In this document: positions 1 through 7,852 of the stretch, piece after piece | Position numbering within the stretch: position 1 is the stretch's first letter | Layout: the number at the start of each line of letters is the position of its first letter | Assembly: GCF_046254955.1 (NCBI RefSeq) | Contig: NZ_JBJXRG010000001.1 | Location: 806,001 to 870,000 of the forward strand | From: Qipengyuania_C sp046254955 | Lineage (GTDB): Bacteria > Pseudomonadota > Alphaproteobacteria > Sphingomonadales > Sphingomonadaceae | Direction: 5' to 3' | Length of the DNA stretch: 64,000 bases | Notes under the pieces: generated by a model | Databases searched by the model: none | Seen by the model: only the letters and a program-made list of their open reading frames with translations | What the model was told of the DNA's origin: nothing | Made by a program: the position numbers and the translations under genes

Positions 1-1
1 A

Positions 2-550
2 ATCGATTTCGTCGTCCATGCGATCGGTTTCTCGGACAAGAACGAGCTGCGCGGCAAATATGTCGACACCAGTCTCGAGAATTTCCTGATGACCATGAAC
101 ATCTCGGCCTATTCGCTGGTCGCGGTGGCAAGACGCGCCGCGGAAATGATGCCAGACGGCGGCTCGATCCTGACGCTGACCTACTACGGGGCCGAAAAGG
201 TCATCCCGCACTACAATGTGATGGGCGTCGCCAAGGCAGCGCTGGAAACTTCGGTCAAGTATCTTGCCAACGACCTCGGGCCGCAGAATGTCCGCGTCAA
301 TGCGATAAGCGCCGGCCCGATCAAGACGCTGGCGGCCAGCGGGATCGGCGATTTCCGTTATATCCTGCGCTGGAACGAGCTCAATTCGCCGCTGCGGCGT
401 AATGTCACGATCGACGATGTCGGAGGGTCAGGGCTGTACTTCCTGTCCGACCTGTCATCGGGCGTTACCGGCGAAACGCATCACGTCGACGCCGGATATC
501 ATGTGGTCGGCATGAAACAGGAAGACGCGCCTGATATTGGGCTGGATTGA
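2..550 (+). CDS. fabI: Enoyl-[acyl-carrier-protein] reductase FabI, 3' part (5' end outside window)
   Basis: Cytosolic NADH-dependent enoyl-ACP reductase, last reductive step of each type II fatty-acid elongation cycle. The reading frame is open from base 2, and the first residues (DFVVHAIGFSDKNELRG) match the middle of FabI, so about 85-90 N-terminal residues, including the dinucleotide-binding turn, are missing. The visible part holds the FabI-type active site: a tyrosine in TYYGAEK and the Tyr-x6-Lys pair of YNVMGVAK, followed by the substrate-loop region VNAISAGPIKTLAASGI. The C-terminus is of ordinary length. It converges on the glycan locus, whose last stop codon lies 15 bases away on the other strand. 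Assignment is secure by family motifs. Confidence 0.95.
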   Translation: MDFVVHAIGFSDKNELRGKYVDTSLENFLMTMNISAYSLVAVARRAAEMMPDGGSILTLTYYGAEKVIPHYNVMGVAKAALETSVKYLANDLGPQNVRVNAISAGPIKTLAASGIGDFRYILRWNELNSPLRRNVTIDDVGGSGLYFLSDLSSGVTGETHHVDAGYHVVGMKQEDAPDIGLD

Positions 551-565
551 CGAGATAAGGGCAAT

Positions 566-1234
566 TCAGTTCGAGCTGCGCTTCATAACCTTCCCTAACG
601 TTCGAAACAGAATGCCCAAGTAAACTGCCGAAGTTGGTTGCGAAAGCCAGCGACGCTCTGCACGGGTTCGGCCTTCCATAGTGGTCGCATCTGGATCGAT
701 CTGCGCAGCGCCCGTTATGCCGGGGCGCAACCTATGCCTTTGCTGCCAGTATTGGGGCGAATAGTCCGCCTCCTGTGCAAATGTGTCTGGCCGAACACCA
801 ACAAGCGACATGTCACCTAACAGTACATTGAACAACTGGGGTAGCTCATCGAGGTGCGAGGGACGCAACAGGCGGCCAATAGGCGTAATTCTCGAATCAT
901 TCGCAGCGGTCGTTTGAAATCTGGCGCGGGCTTCTTCACGATCATCACCAGCACCAATCACTCCCTTTCTCGTAGCGGAGTCATCATGAGTCATGGTCCT
1001 GAACTTGTAGACAGTAAACGCGCGCAGGTCCCGGCCCACCCTCACTTGGCGAAACAAGGCCGGGCCGCCATCGTGTCGTCGAATTATCAATCCGATCAGC
1101 GCCATTGGAATTGCCAGAGTCGCCACCAGTACTAATGCGACCAGAAAGTCTACTAATCTGATGAATGGACTGATGCTTGGTCCGAGCGAATCCTGATCCG
1201 TCGAGTGAGGACATTCCAGGTCTCGTTCAGCCAT
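566..1234 (-). CDS. PglC-like phosphoglycosyl transferase (bacterial sugar transferase)
   Basis: Membrane enzyme expected to start a glycan by transferring a sugar-1-phosphate from a nucleotide sugar to undecaprenyl phosphate. The protein has 222 residues, the short monotopic type: one hydrophobic segment at about residues 27-51, then the family motif KFRTM at 77-81, the catalytic Asp129-Glu130 pair in SHLDELPQL, GDMSLVGVRPD at 140-150 and RPGITGAAQI after it. It lacks the four extra N-terminal helices of WcaJ/WbaP enzymes. It is the last gene of the minus-strand locus and overlaps the beta-helix gene by 8 nt. The sugar it uses cannot be read from sequence; the locus could supply UDP-diacetamido-trideoxyglucose, the substrate of PglC. 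Confidence 0.9.
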   Translation of the reverse strand: MAERDLECPHSTDQDSLGPSISPFIRLVDFLVALVLVATLAIPMALIGLIIRRHDGGPALFRQVRVGRDLRAFTVYKFRTMTHDDSATRKGVIGAGDDREEARARFQTTAANDSRITPIGRLLRPSHLDELPQLFNVLLGDMSLVGVRPDTFAQEADYSPQYWQQRHRLRPGITGAAQIDPDATTMEGRTRAERRWLSQPTSAVYLGILFRTLGKVMKRSSN

Positions 1235-2597
1235 CGATCAGCCCATGCTTACGAAGCGCCGCAAGAATCGCGTTCACTGTATCTGAGTTCGGGCTCTTCG
1301 TATCATCCCGCGCAATTCCACGCTGACGCGGGCCGAGCACTCGCCTGCCAGAGACCACGACTCCATCCTTAAGATAGACGTTGCGAAAGCCATTGTTAGG
1401 GTGGCCCAGATCGACTTCAACCTCTCTAGCAGGTAGGATATGATCCGCGAATACCACATAATCAGCGAAATACGCTGCGAACTCGCGCTCAGTCGGCAAT
1501 GCCGGCGCCTTGCCCGCTGCCCCGAAGACATTTCGGCCGGTGACAACACGGGGTCGACTGGTACTTTCCTCGACTGCCCAATATCCTAGGTCCCCCGCAT
1601 CGATAGTCGGGCTGTTCGCCAGTTCCAGCCCCACGATCACCTTATTCGAAGCGGCGGTCAATCCGCCGCTCACTAAAGCATGCAGCGAATTCGGGGTGAA
1701 GCGGATATCCGCTTCCCCGCTTCCCTCGAAGCGAATGCCAAAATAGGAACCCTGGGACGCCCCTTCGAGCAGACCAATCCGGCACCCCTCAGCGCGACCT
1801 CCGAAGATCCTCGGGGAGTCCACCCGTCCGGAAGGTGCTACATGAAAACCAATATCACAATTGAGAGTACGGCAATTGTATATCGAGTTATGATTAGCGC
1901 CCGCAGCCCATTCGGCACCAACGGCCAAATTTTCGAAACTACAATCGTAAACCGAATTGTCGTAGGAACCCTGACTTAGCGGGGCGGCAAACCGAACCCC
2001 CGTACCGCACGGCGCGACTCCGACTTTACATCCGCGAACGTGCACTCGCTGCAACGTGGTCATATTGACGCTTGATAGATCGATCGCGACCCGATCCGAA
2101 CCCTGCAGGTCGATCGTCAGATCGCTGATAAGGTGGAAGGACGTGGTTCCGCGATCGGCGACTTCGCTGAAAAGGACCGGACCGGAACCGGGTTCGACGA
2201 GAAGGGTGCTGCGGAAACGTGATGCCCCAATCAATCTCTTCCCTGCAGCCCCCAGTACACCAAGCTGCGAAATTCGGTATCGTCCCTCAGGAACATAGAT
2301 TTCACTGTAATTCGGCTCACGTAGTGCCGCTACGAATCCAGCGGTGCTATCTCGCTTTCCGCTAGGATCGACATTGAAATCCAGCACAGACATCCTCTCG
2401 GACAATTTGTCCGCGACACTTCTTGCTCGAGACGCAGGTACAGGCGCTCGATAACTCGCTTCACTTGAGGCTGCAGCGCCGGTGCCGCCATTCGTCTGAG
2501 TCTTGCTCGATCCGGAAGCGCCAACAGCGCCTGCTGTGGCCGCGGCGAGACTGCCGAGGACCCGGCGGCGCGAAGGATTGCCATCTGGCGACGTCAT
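1227..2597 (-). CDS. Tat-exported right-handed beta-helix protein (pectate-lyase/tailspike-like)
   Basis: A 456-residue protein with a twin-arginine signal: SRRRVLG at residues 9-15 followed by an Ala/Gly-rich stretch. After a linker comes SVLDFNVDPSGKRDSTAGF, the usual opening of pectate-lyase-3-type beta-helices, then IYVPEGRYRIS and many short repeats rich in Asn and Gly (about residues 160-310). The C-terminus (VYLKDGVVVSGRRVLGPRQ, then NAILAALRKHGLI) resembles the end of phage tail-fibre proteins. No catalytic residues can be assigned with confidence. Its place inside the glycan locus suggests it binds, cleaves or epimerises the polymer outside the cytoplasm. It shares 4 nt (ATGA) with the upstream Wzy-like gene. 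Family confident, function inferred. Confidence 0.75.
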   Translation of the reverse strand: MTSPDGNPSRRRVLGSLAAATAGAVGASGSSKTQTNGGTGAAASSEASYRAPVPASRARSVADKLSERMSVLDFNVDPSGKRDSTAGFVAALREPNYSEIYVPEGRYRISQLGVLGAAGKRLIGASRFRSTLLVEPGSGPVLFSEVADRGTTSFHLISDLTIDLQGSDRVAIDLSSVNMTTLQRVHVRGCKVGVAPCGTGVRFAAPLSQGSYDNSVYDCSFENLAVGAEWAAGANHNSIYNCRTLNCDIGFHVAPSGRVDSPRIFGGRAEGCRIGLLEGASQGSYFGIRFEGSGEADIRFTPNSLHALVSGGLTAASNKVIVGLELANSPTIDAGDLGYWAVEESTSRPRVVTGRNVFGAAGKAPALPTEREFAAYFADYVVFADHILPAREVEVDLGHPNNGFRNVYLKDGVVVSGRRVLGPRQRGIARDDTKSPNSDTVNAILAALRKHGLIDG

Positions 2598-3847
2598 GTG
2601 CTTGAACTTGAACTGAAAGATGCCACACTCTGGTCCGCCTTGTTGCGAGATAAGTTCAGCCTTTGATCTTTCAGAAGGTTTCGATTTGCTGACAACAAAT
2701 CGACCGTCCGAACAATGAGTGCAAGCAAGAACAGGATCTGGACAGCGCGGTCCGCCCCGAACAGCATTGCGTCAAAGATGGAAGCGACTAGAATCGCCAG
2801 CGTAGAGATAACAATCAGGGCCTGAGCAGAGGAATTCCGTCTGGAGAAGGAGACGCTTACTACTCCTTTCATACAGTAGATGACAAACCCAACTAGCATC
2901 ACGAGACCAGTTACACCGAGCTCAACCAAGAACTGGACATAGGCATTGTGAAAGTGCGGATAGTTGGCATTGATTGTTGGCGCGGATGCGGCGAGAACCG
3001 AGGTAGAGCCCCATCCCCATCCGGTCCAGAAACGCTCCTGAAACAACGACCAGCCGTGCTCAATGAGTACCAGCCGCTCACGGGCGGAAAAATTGAGTTG
3101 GGCCTCGTAAATTCCTAGCAATAGATTGAGATTGCTGGCGAAAATATACCCGCCCGCCACGATCATGGCGATCCGCACGGCTACCACGTTCGTAATGAAA
3201 TAGATGGAAGCAACAATCGCCAAGCCTGAGACGGCTACGCTACCACGGCTAGTTGCGGTAAACTGTACAAGTGTCAGAACGATTGCAGCTGCGAGATATA
3301 CAGGGTTTCGCGTCCTAACGAACAATATTGATGCCGGGACGACGCCCAGCAACGCGAGGAACACCGAGCCCTCGTTCGAACCACGCCCAACAAAGATGAA
3401 AGGCGGGCTTTGCCACCCAAGGAAGACTGTCAAATAGGCGAGCGCAGCAACCGCCACTGCGCCAACCACACACGCCAGAAGCAGCGTCATAATCCGCGTC
3501 CCGGAACTCAAGTAGCTCAACAGGAGGACGAAAACTGCAGCATATAGCACTAGTTGGGCACCTTCGCTGTATGTCCGGAAGGTGGTGGGAGAGAGCACAG
3601 TTAGCCCTAGAATGAATAAGATAATCAGAGCGGTTGCGAAGATGGCTCCGCGGCTTTGGGATAGCTGAAGCTGCCACTTGTTTTCCGCCAGCAACATCAG
3701 GCCCAACGCTGCGAAAGCCAAATAGATTTGCCCCGCCCCTAGCGCCATAATGACGATTGCCCAGCGAACCAAGGTGAAGCCCGGAAGGGCGAAGACGGCC
3801 GCGAGGAGTGCGAAGCCCGAGACTATAAGCGGCAGAATTTCTAGCAT
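2594..3847 (-). CDS. Wzy/O-antigen ligase-family integral membrane protein (copy 1)
   Basis: A 417-residue, strongly hydrophobic protein with roughly ten to eleven membrane segments. A large periplasmic loop near residues 270-310 contains GWGWGSTSVLAA and NYPHFHNAYVQFLVELG; the His-Asn pair there is the signature of the O-antigen ligase/polymerase family (PF04932). Such proteins join undecaprenyl-linked repeat units (Wzy) or ligate the finished glycan to an acceptor (WaaL); the sequence alone does not separate the two. The stop codon overlaps the beta-helix gene start (ATGA), and its ATG lies 1 nt from the neuC stop. The locus carries a second such gene at 25130-26557, so one may be the polymerase and the other a ligase. 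Confidence 0.85.
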   Translation of the reverse strand: MLEILPLIVSGFALLAAVFALPGFTLVRWAIVIMALGAGQIYLAFAALGLMLLAENKWQLQLSQSRGAIFATALIILFILGLTVLSPTTFRTYSEGAQLVLYAAVFVLLLSYLSSGTRIMTLLLACVVGAVAVAALAYLTVFLGWQSPPFIFVGRGSNEGSVFLALLGVVPASILFVRTRNPVYLAAAIVLTLVQFTATSRGSVAVSGLAIVASIYFITNVVAVRIAMIVAGGYIFASNLNLLLGIYEAQLNFSARERLVLIEHGWSLFQERFWTGWGWGSTSVLAASAPTINANYPHFHNAYVQFLVELGVTGLVMLVGFVIYCMKGVVSVSFSRRNSSAQALIVISTLAILVASIFDAMLFGADRAVQILFLLALIVRTVDLLSANRNLLKDQRLNLSRNKADQSVASFSSSSST

Positions 3848-3848
3848 T

Positions 3849-4973
3849 TCAGTACGTCAAACGTTTCTGCAAAGGGGCGGGATTGGCTGCAAACTTGCGA
3901 AGTGCGGCGACAATCTTTTCATCCGCACCACCATCTCCATATACGTTGCCGAACGGGCCTTCCAGCCTGGAGGCGGAGATTAGCGCCGCGACGATGTTTT
4001 CCGTCTCGACTTCGACACAGTCCACTATGTTTTCATTGCGCAGTCGGCCATCTTGCCGCGTGCCAACGTTAACGCATGGTGTCCCGAGACTGGCGGATTC
4101 AATGATCCCAGCCGAGGAATTTCCGAGCATCACGTCACATGATGCAACGGCCTTAACAAAAGAGGCCCTGTCAAGGTGAGCCAATGCCCGCAGGGCTCCT
4201 TTCGCTGCATGACAGTCGATCACCTCGTCTATCTGGGCGGCGCCACTATCGGAGTTGGGTCGAAGTAGTATCGATTGGTAACCGGCAGCAGCTGCAGCTG
4301 ACAGAACTGCCTCGAACTGCGCGCCGACGTCACCTTCTGTGACGACCGGGTGGAAGAGCACCAGAGCTACGGGGCGATCAGCATCAATACCGAAATGACT
4401 CGAAAGCCAATTGCGATCGGGTTCCAAACCGTCTGTAAGGCCGACCAGACCAGGCGCGCCGACTTGTACTATGCGTTCTCGCTCTTCGCCCATATTGAGC
4501 AGTCGCTGCAGGGAGTCAGCATTTGCGACCAAATGGTATGTCGCCAATTTGCTGATAGAATGCCTGAAACCATCATCGATGCTGCCGGATCGCTCACCTC
4601 CATGAATATGGGCAACTGGAATGGCCAAATTGAAGGCAGAAACGGTAGCCGCCAGCATCTCACCGCGATCGCCAAGAACGAGCGCGAGGTCTGGAGGGCT
4701 TCGAGTCCAGAACTCCGATATTCCGGCCACCTCGACAGCAAAGGCCTTGGCCATCTCGCTGCGATCACCGCCTTCGAGCTGAACCGGAACGCGGCAGGCT
4801 ATCTCCAATCCCGCAGCAGTGGTCTCGCTCTCGACGCTGCCATAGCGTTCCAGCAACGCCTGCCCAGTAAGAATCAGTTGCAAGGACAGGCCATCTGCGT
4901 CCCTTATGGCTTGCAGGGAGCGTCTCATCAGCCCGAAATCGGCACGGCTGCCACTGACGTAGTGGATCCTCAT
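3849..4973 (-). CDS. neuC: NeuC/LegG-type hydrolysing UDP-sugar 2-epimerase
   Basis: Cytosolic enzyme that hydrolyses a UDP-2-acetamido sugar and inverts C2, releasing a free manno-configured sugar for NeuB. The 374-residue protein begins RIHYVSGSRADFG, the N-terminal signature of NeuC/LegG enzymes rather than of non-hydrolysing WecB, and continues with VLGDRGEMLA, AHIHGGERSGSIDDGFRHSISKL and GNSSAGIIESASLGTPCVNVG, which form the UDP site of this GT-B-fold family. It overlaps neuA by 4 nt, so the two are translationally coupled. With the dehydratase and aminotransferase of the same locus, the likely substrate is UDP-2,4-diacetamido-2,4,6-trideoxyglucose (LegG role) rather than UDP-GlcNAc; that is inference. 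Confidence 0.9.
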   Translation of the reverse strand: MRIHYVSGSRADFGLMRRSLQAIRDADGLSLQLILTGQALLERYGSVESETTAAGLEIACRVPVQLEGGDRSEMAKAFAVEVAGISEFWTRSPPDLALVLGDRGEMLAATVSAFNLAIPVAHIHGGERSGSIDDGFRHSISKLATYHLVANADSLQRLLNMGEERERIVQVGAPGLVGLTDGLEPDRNWLSSHFGIDADRPVALVLFHPVVTEGDVGAQFEAVLSAAAAAGYQSILLRPNSDSGAAQIDEVIDCHAAKGALRALAHLDRASFVKAVASCDVMLGNSSAGIIESASLGTPCVNVGTRQDGRLRNENIVDCVEVETENIVAALISASRLEGPFGNVYGDGGADEKIVAALRKFAANPAPLQKRLTY

Positions 4974-5656
4974 CCGTCGATCTGTCGAATTTTGGCATCC
5001 GCAATCGCCGCGGCCAAACAGAAATCGTCTTGGTTATCGATATCAAGACTGTCGATCGAACTCATTGGATAGCCAATCACGTTTTCACGGACCACACCCC
5101 CGGCCGCTTTAATTTGCTCGGTGGTCGCACAAAATATCGCCCCATTGGGATAGTAGATCACCTTATGATCCTGGCGTCTTGGTACCAATTCCTTGTCTGC
5201 CAATGCCGGGAAAAGTCTCTCCTCAACCATAACATTGGCCCAGGCTAGCGGTTTTCCTTCTGTAACCGAGATGATGCCGGAGATATCCCCTCGTGATAAG
5301 TGGCGAGAGCATTTCGCAAGATGTCGGGCATTGCGAAATGGGGATGTTGGTTGAAGCAGTGCGACCGCCCCTTGCACTTCCAAAACGTCAAGAGCGTGGA
5401 GCAGAACGGCATCGCTCGACGCAAGATCCCCGGACAGCTCTGGCGGCCGCATGAAAGGAACCGATGCACCAAGTGACCGCGCCACCCCGGCGATCTCTTT
5501 GTCGTCGGTTGAAACTACCACTCGACGACAAATCCCGGATGCTAGTGCCGCCCTGATCGTCCAGCCGATCAGGGGCACGCCGCCCAAAGGCAAGACGTTC
5601 TTGCGGGGGAGCCCCTTTGATCCGCCCCGTGCCGGAATAAGCGCGAGGTCAATCAT
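4970..5656 (-). CDS. neuA: NeuA/LegF-type CMP-nonulosonic acid synthetase
   Basis: Activates a nine-carbon 2-keto acid with CTP to its CMP form. The 228-residue protein starts MIDLALIPARGGSKGLPRKN; the Arg-Gly-Gly-Ser-Lys loop and following Leu-Pro-x-Lys-Asn bind CTP. LLQPTSPFRNARHL and the acidic SIDSLDIDNQDDF near the end match the metal and dimer regions of the family. I place the start at 5656: it is preceded by a good Shine-Dalgarno (AAGAAGGA) and gives a 4-nt ATGA overlap with the wzx stop, whereas the longer frame to 5776 adds an unrelated N-terminus inside wzx. Together with neuC and neuB it defines a nonulosonic (sialic/legionaminic-type) acid pathway. Confidence 0.92.
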   Translation of the reverse strand: MIDLALIPARGGSKGLPRKNVLPLGGVPLIGWTIRAALASGICRRVVVSTDDKEIAGVARSLGASVPFMRPPELSGDLASSDAVLLHALDVLEVQGAVALLQPTSPFRNARHLAKCSRHLSRGDISGIISVTEGKPLAWANVMVEERLFPALADKELVPRRQDHKVIYYPNGAIFCATTEQIKAAGGVVRENVIGYPMSSIDSLDIDNQDDFCLAAAIADAKIRQIDG

Positions 5657-7035
5657 CCCGCGTCCTTCTTGCCGGCCAACCTGCGTATCAGCGAAGAAAT
5701 CAGGACGGTCACCTCGCGCCCTGTCGCAGCGAGGTCCGAGGGAAGGGCGATGGTACGAACTCCCAGCATTTTCCACGCATAGGCGGCAAGCATGGCATTG
5801 AGCAAGGCGATCGAACCAGCCGCCGAGAGTGCGGCGCCCAAGAGCCCGAAAATCGGCACCAACACCAACAACATGGCAATCATTAGGATGGCCGCCAAAG
5901 CCGTAAACGCCAGATAAATCCGCCCTCTCGAAGCCGCCACCAGCATCGGCCCTACGGGCCCGGTAAGGGCATTGATGAACTGTCCTGCCGCCAAAACCCG
6001 CAATGCAGGAGCAGCTTCCAAGAAATCATCGCCGAAAACGGACAAAACTTCACGGGGAACAAGGACGCAAATGAGCACAAGGGGCAAACTAAACCAGGTC
6101 GCAATCGCAGCTGTACGCCCCACGATCGATTGAAGCTCAGCGCGGCTCTGGCTAGTCCAGAATTCACGCATCAGGGGAGCAGACGCTGCATTCGCGGCCG
6201 CCAATCCGAAAAGGGCCAAGCCAGCCACCCGCGCTGCCGCTGCGTAGTATCCCAATTGTTGCGGAGTTGCCAATGCACCCAAGGCAATCACGTCACCCCG
6301 GTTCAAGAATACCGTCAGCGAGGCCGATCCGGCAAGAGGGAGGCCAACCGCCAACACGTCACGCCAAGCTTCTTTTGCTGGACGCACTTCCAGATCGCTA
6401 ACTGGCAAGCTTCGAATGGCGTGGGACGCCAGTAAGCCGAAGCCTGCCGTGAGCAAGAGTGCTTGAAAGATCAAAATCTCTGGTACTGAGAATCGAGCCA
6501 GCGCCATGAATTGCAGGAGGGCCAGGATCGTCAGTACAGTCGGCCAAGCAAGCTGCTCAACGACCTGCGCGCTCGCTATGCGCCGCAAGCCGCGCATGAT
6601 CTCCTGCACAAAGCGCAAAAGCACCATGGCGGCGAGCGAGAATATAGTGGCGATGAGCAACGAGGCAGGATAGTCGTCAGGTACAAAATCGGCGCGCCAG
6701 TATACGCCCAGTACTACCGCCGCAATGGCGACCCCGCCCACGGAGATTGCGATTCCCATTCTTAGGAAGCGGCGGAGAGCAACTCCGTCGCGATTTATCC
6801 GGTAATCAGGGACTACCTGAACTGCAACGTTTGCCATTCCAAGTCCGGCCAGAACCGCAACCAGACCAATTAGTTCAAAAGAGTATGCTAGGAAGCCGTA
6901 CTCTTCTGCGCTCAATGAGCGCGCCAAGAGGATATGGCTTGCGAAAACTAGGACCATGCCCCCGACCCGGATGGCAAAGGATTGGGCGGCGCCGGAGTAT
7001 AGGAAGCCGAGGTGATCAGCTTGCTCGGCCAACAT
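5653..7035 (-). CDS. wzx: Wzx-type flippase (MOP/polysaccharide biosynthesis superfamily)
   Basis: A 460-residue membrane protein with about twelve to fourteen hydrophobic segments. The N-terminus (SGAAQSFAIRVGGMVLVFAS, then LARSLSAEEYGFLAYSF) is characteristic of the oligosaccharide flippase family, which moves undecaprenyl-linked repeat units across the inner membrane. The C-terminal part around residues 340-420 (LRVLAAGQFINALTGPVGPML) is the second bundle of the same fold. It overlaps the upstream sulfotransferase gene by 20 nt and the downstream neuA by 4 nt. Its presence with Wzy, Wzc and Wza indicates a Wzx/Wzy-dependent polymer rather than ABC-transporter export. Confidence 0.88.
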   Translation of the reverse strand: MLAEQADHLGFLYSGAAQSFAIRVGGMVLVFASHILLARSLSAEEYGFLAYSFELIGLVAVLAGLGMANVAVQVVPDYRINRDGVALRRFLRMGIAISVGGVAIAAVVLGVYWRADFVPDDYPASLLIATIFSLAAMVLLRFVQEIMRGLRRIASAQVVEQLAWPTVLTILALLQFMALARFSVPEILIFQALLLTAGFGLLASHAIRSLPVSDLEVRPAKEAWRDVLAVGLPLAGSASLTVFLNRGDVIALGALATPQQLGYYAAAARVAGLALFGLAAANAASAPLMREFWTSQSRAELQSIVGRTAAIATWFSLPLVLICVLVPREVLSVFGDDFLEAAPALRVLAAGQFINALTGPVGPMLVAASRGRIYLAFTALAAILMIAMLLVLVPIFGLLGAALSAAGSIALLNAMLAAYAWKMLGVRTIALPSDLAATGREVTVLISSLIRRLAGKKDAG

Positions 7036-7843
7036 CGACCTCCACCAAACGATCTCCCGTATCCGCCAGAAGCTGCACTGATCGGTATGCTTCTTTAACC
7101 CGGGGCAATCGCGCCAATCGCCTTGTTGCCCATGCTTCCAAAGGCTGTGAATTCGCGCTTACGATATCTTGGTCGACCAAGTCGCCTGGCTGCCAGTCAA
7201 GACTGAGCTTCATATCCAGTTTAACATTAGCCGCCGAGAGCACCTTATGAGGGTCTGCCAACATGTCGCGACTATCGATCAGAAAGGTTCTGTCAGGATA
7301 TCTGCGCTTATGTTCCGCAAGGCGCTCATTATAGATTGCATAGGCTCTTGCCATTGCCACAATGGCGTCGGGTCGAGCGTAGAACTGCCAGCCCATTCGA
7401 CGGTACATGGAACTGAGAACGGGCGCAGGCTCGCGGAAAATTAGCAAAAAACGGCTATTCTTGAACGATGCCCATTCTTCCAGAAATAAACTGCTGTGGG
7501 GCACCTTAAACGCCCAACCCGGACCAAGTTCCTCTGTGCGTTCCAAGACCAGGTCAGAAGCGCGGTCTCGATCCGAATGGTCGAACGTACGGACAGAATC
7601 TATGTTGCGATACCAACGAGCTCCGACTGATCGCAGTGCATCCTCTTGCAACTGCATGAACTCGATATCCTCATAATGTCCATATGGGTTAGAACGGTGC
7701 TCCCCGACCATCGCATGGTGAAATTTTATCCCGGAAGCGGCAAGCATGCGACCAAGCAGGGAGGTGTGAGAACGATGCATACCTGTCACGACTACGAAGT
7801 CATCGCGGCTAGCAGCGTGAGAAGAGCTTTGAGAACACATCAT
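7016..7843 (-). CDS. Sulfotransferase-family protein
   Basis: A 275-residue soluble protein with the sulfotransferase fold. The 5'-phosphosulfate loop is VVVTGMHRSHTSLLGRML at about residues 17-34; the usual consensus is GxxRSGTS/T, and here Gly is replaced by His. The 3'-phosphate motif appears as SRFLLIFREPAPVLSSMYRR near residues 128-147. SNPYGHYEDIEFMQLQ and GWAFKVPHSSLFLEEW also match the family. It probably transfers sulfate from PAPS to a glycan hydroxyl before flipping. It lies between the asparagine-synthase-like gene (9 nt upstream) and wzx. Two ATG codons sit in tandem at the start; the first is used here. Confidence 0.75.
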   Translation of the reverse strand: MMCSQSSSHAASRDDFVVVTGMHRSHTSLLGRMLAASGIKFHHAMVGEHRSNPYGHYEDIEFMQLQEDALRSVGARWYRNIDSVRTFDHSDRDRASDLVLERTEELGPGWAFKVPHSSLFLEEWASFKNSRFLLIFREPAPVLSSMYRRMGWQFYARPDAIVAMARAYAIYNERLAEHKRRYPDRTFLIDSRDMLADPHKVLSAANVKLDMKLSLDWQPGDLVDQDIVSANSQPLEAWATRRLARLPRVKEAYRSVQLLADTGDRLVEVDVGRAS

Positions 7844-7852
7844 TGCAAAACC

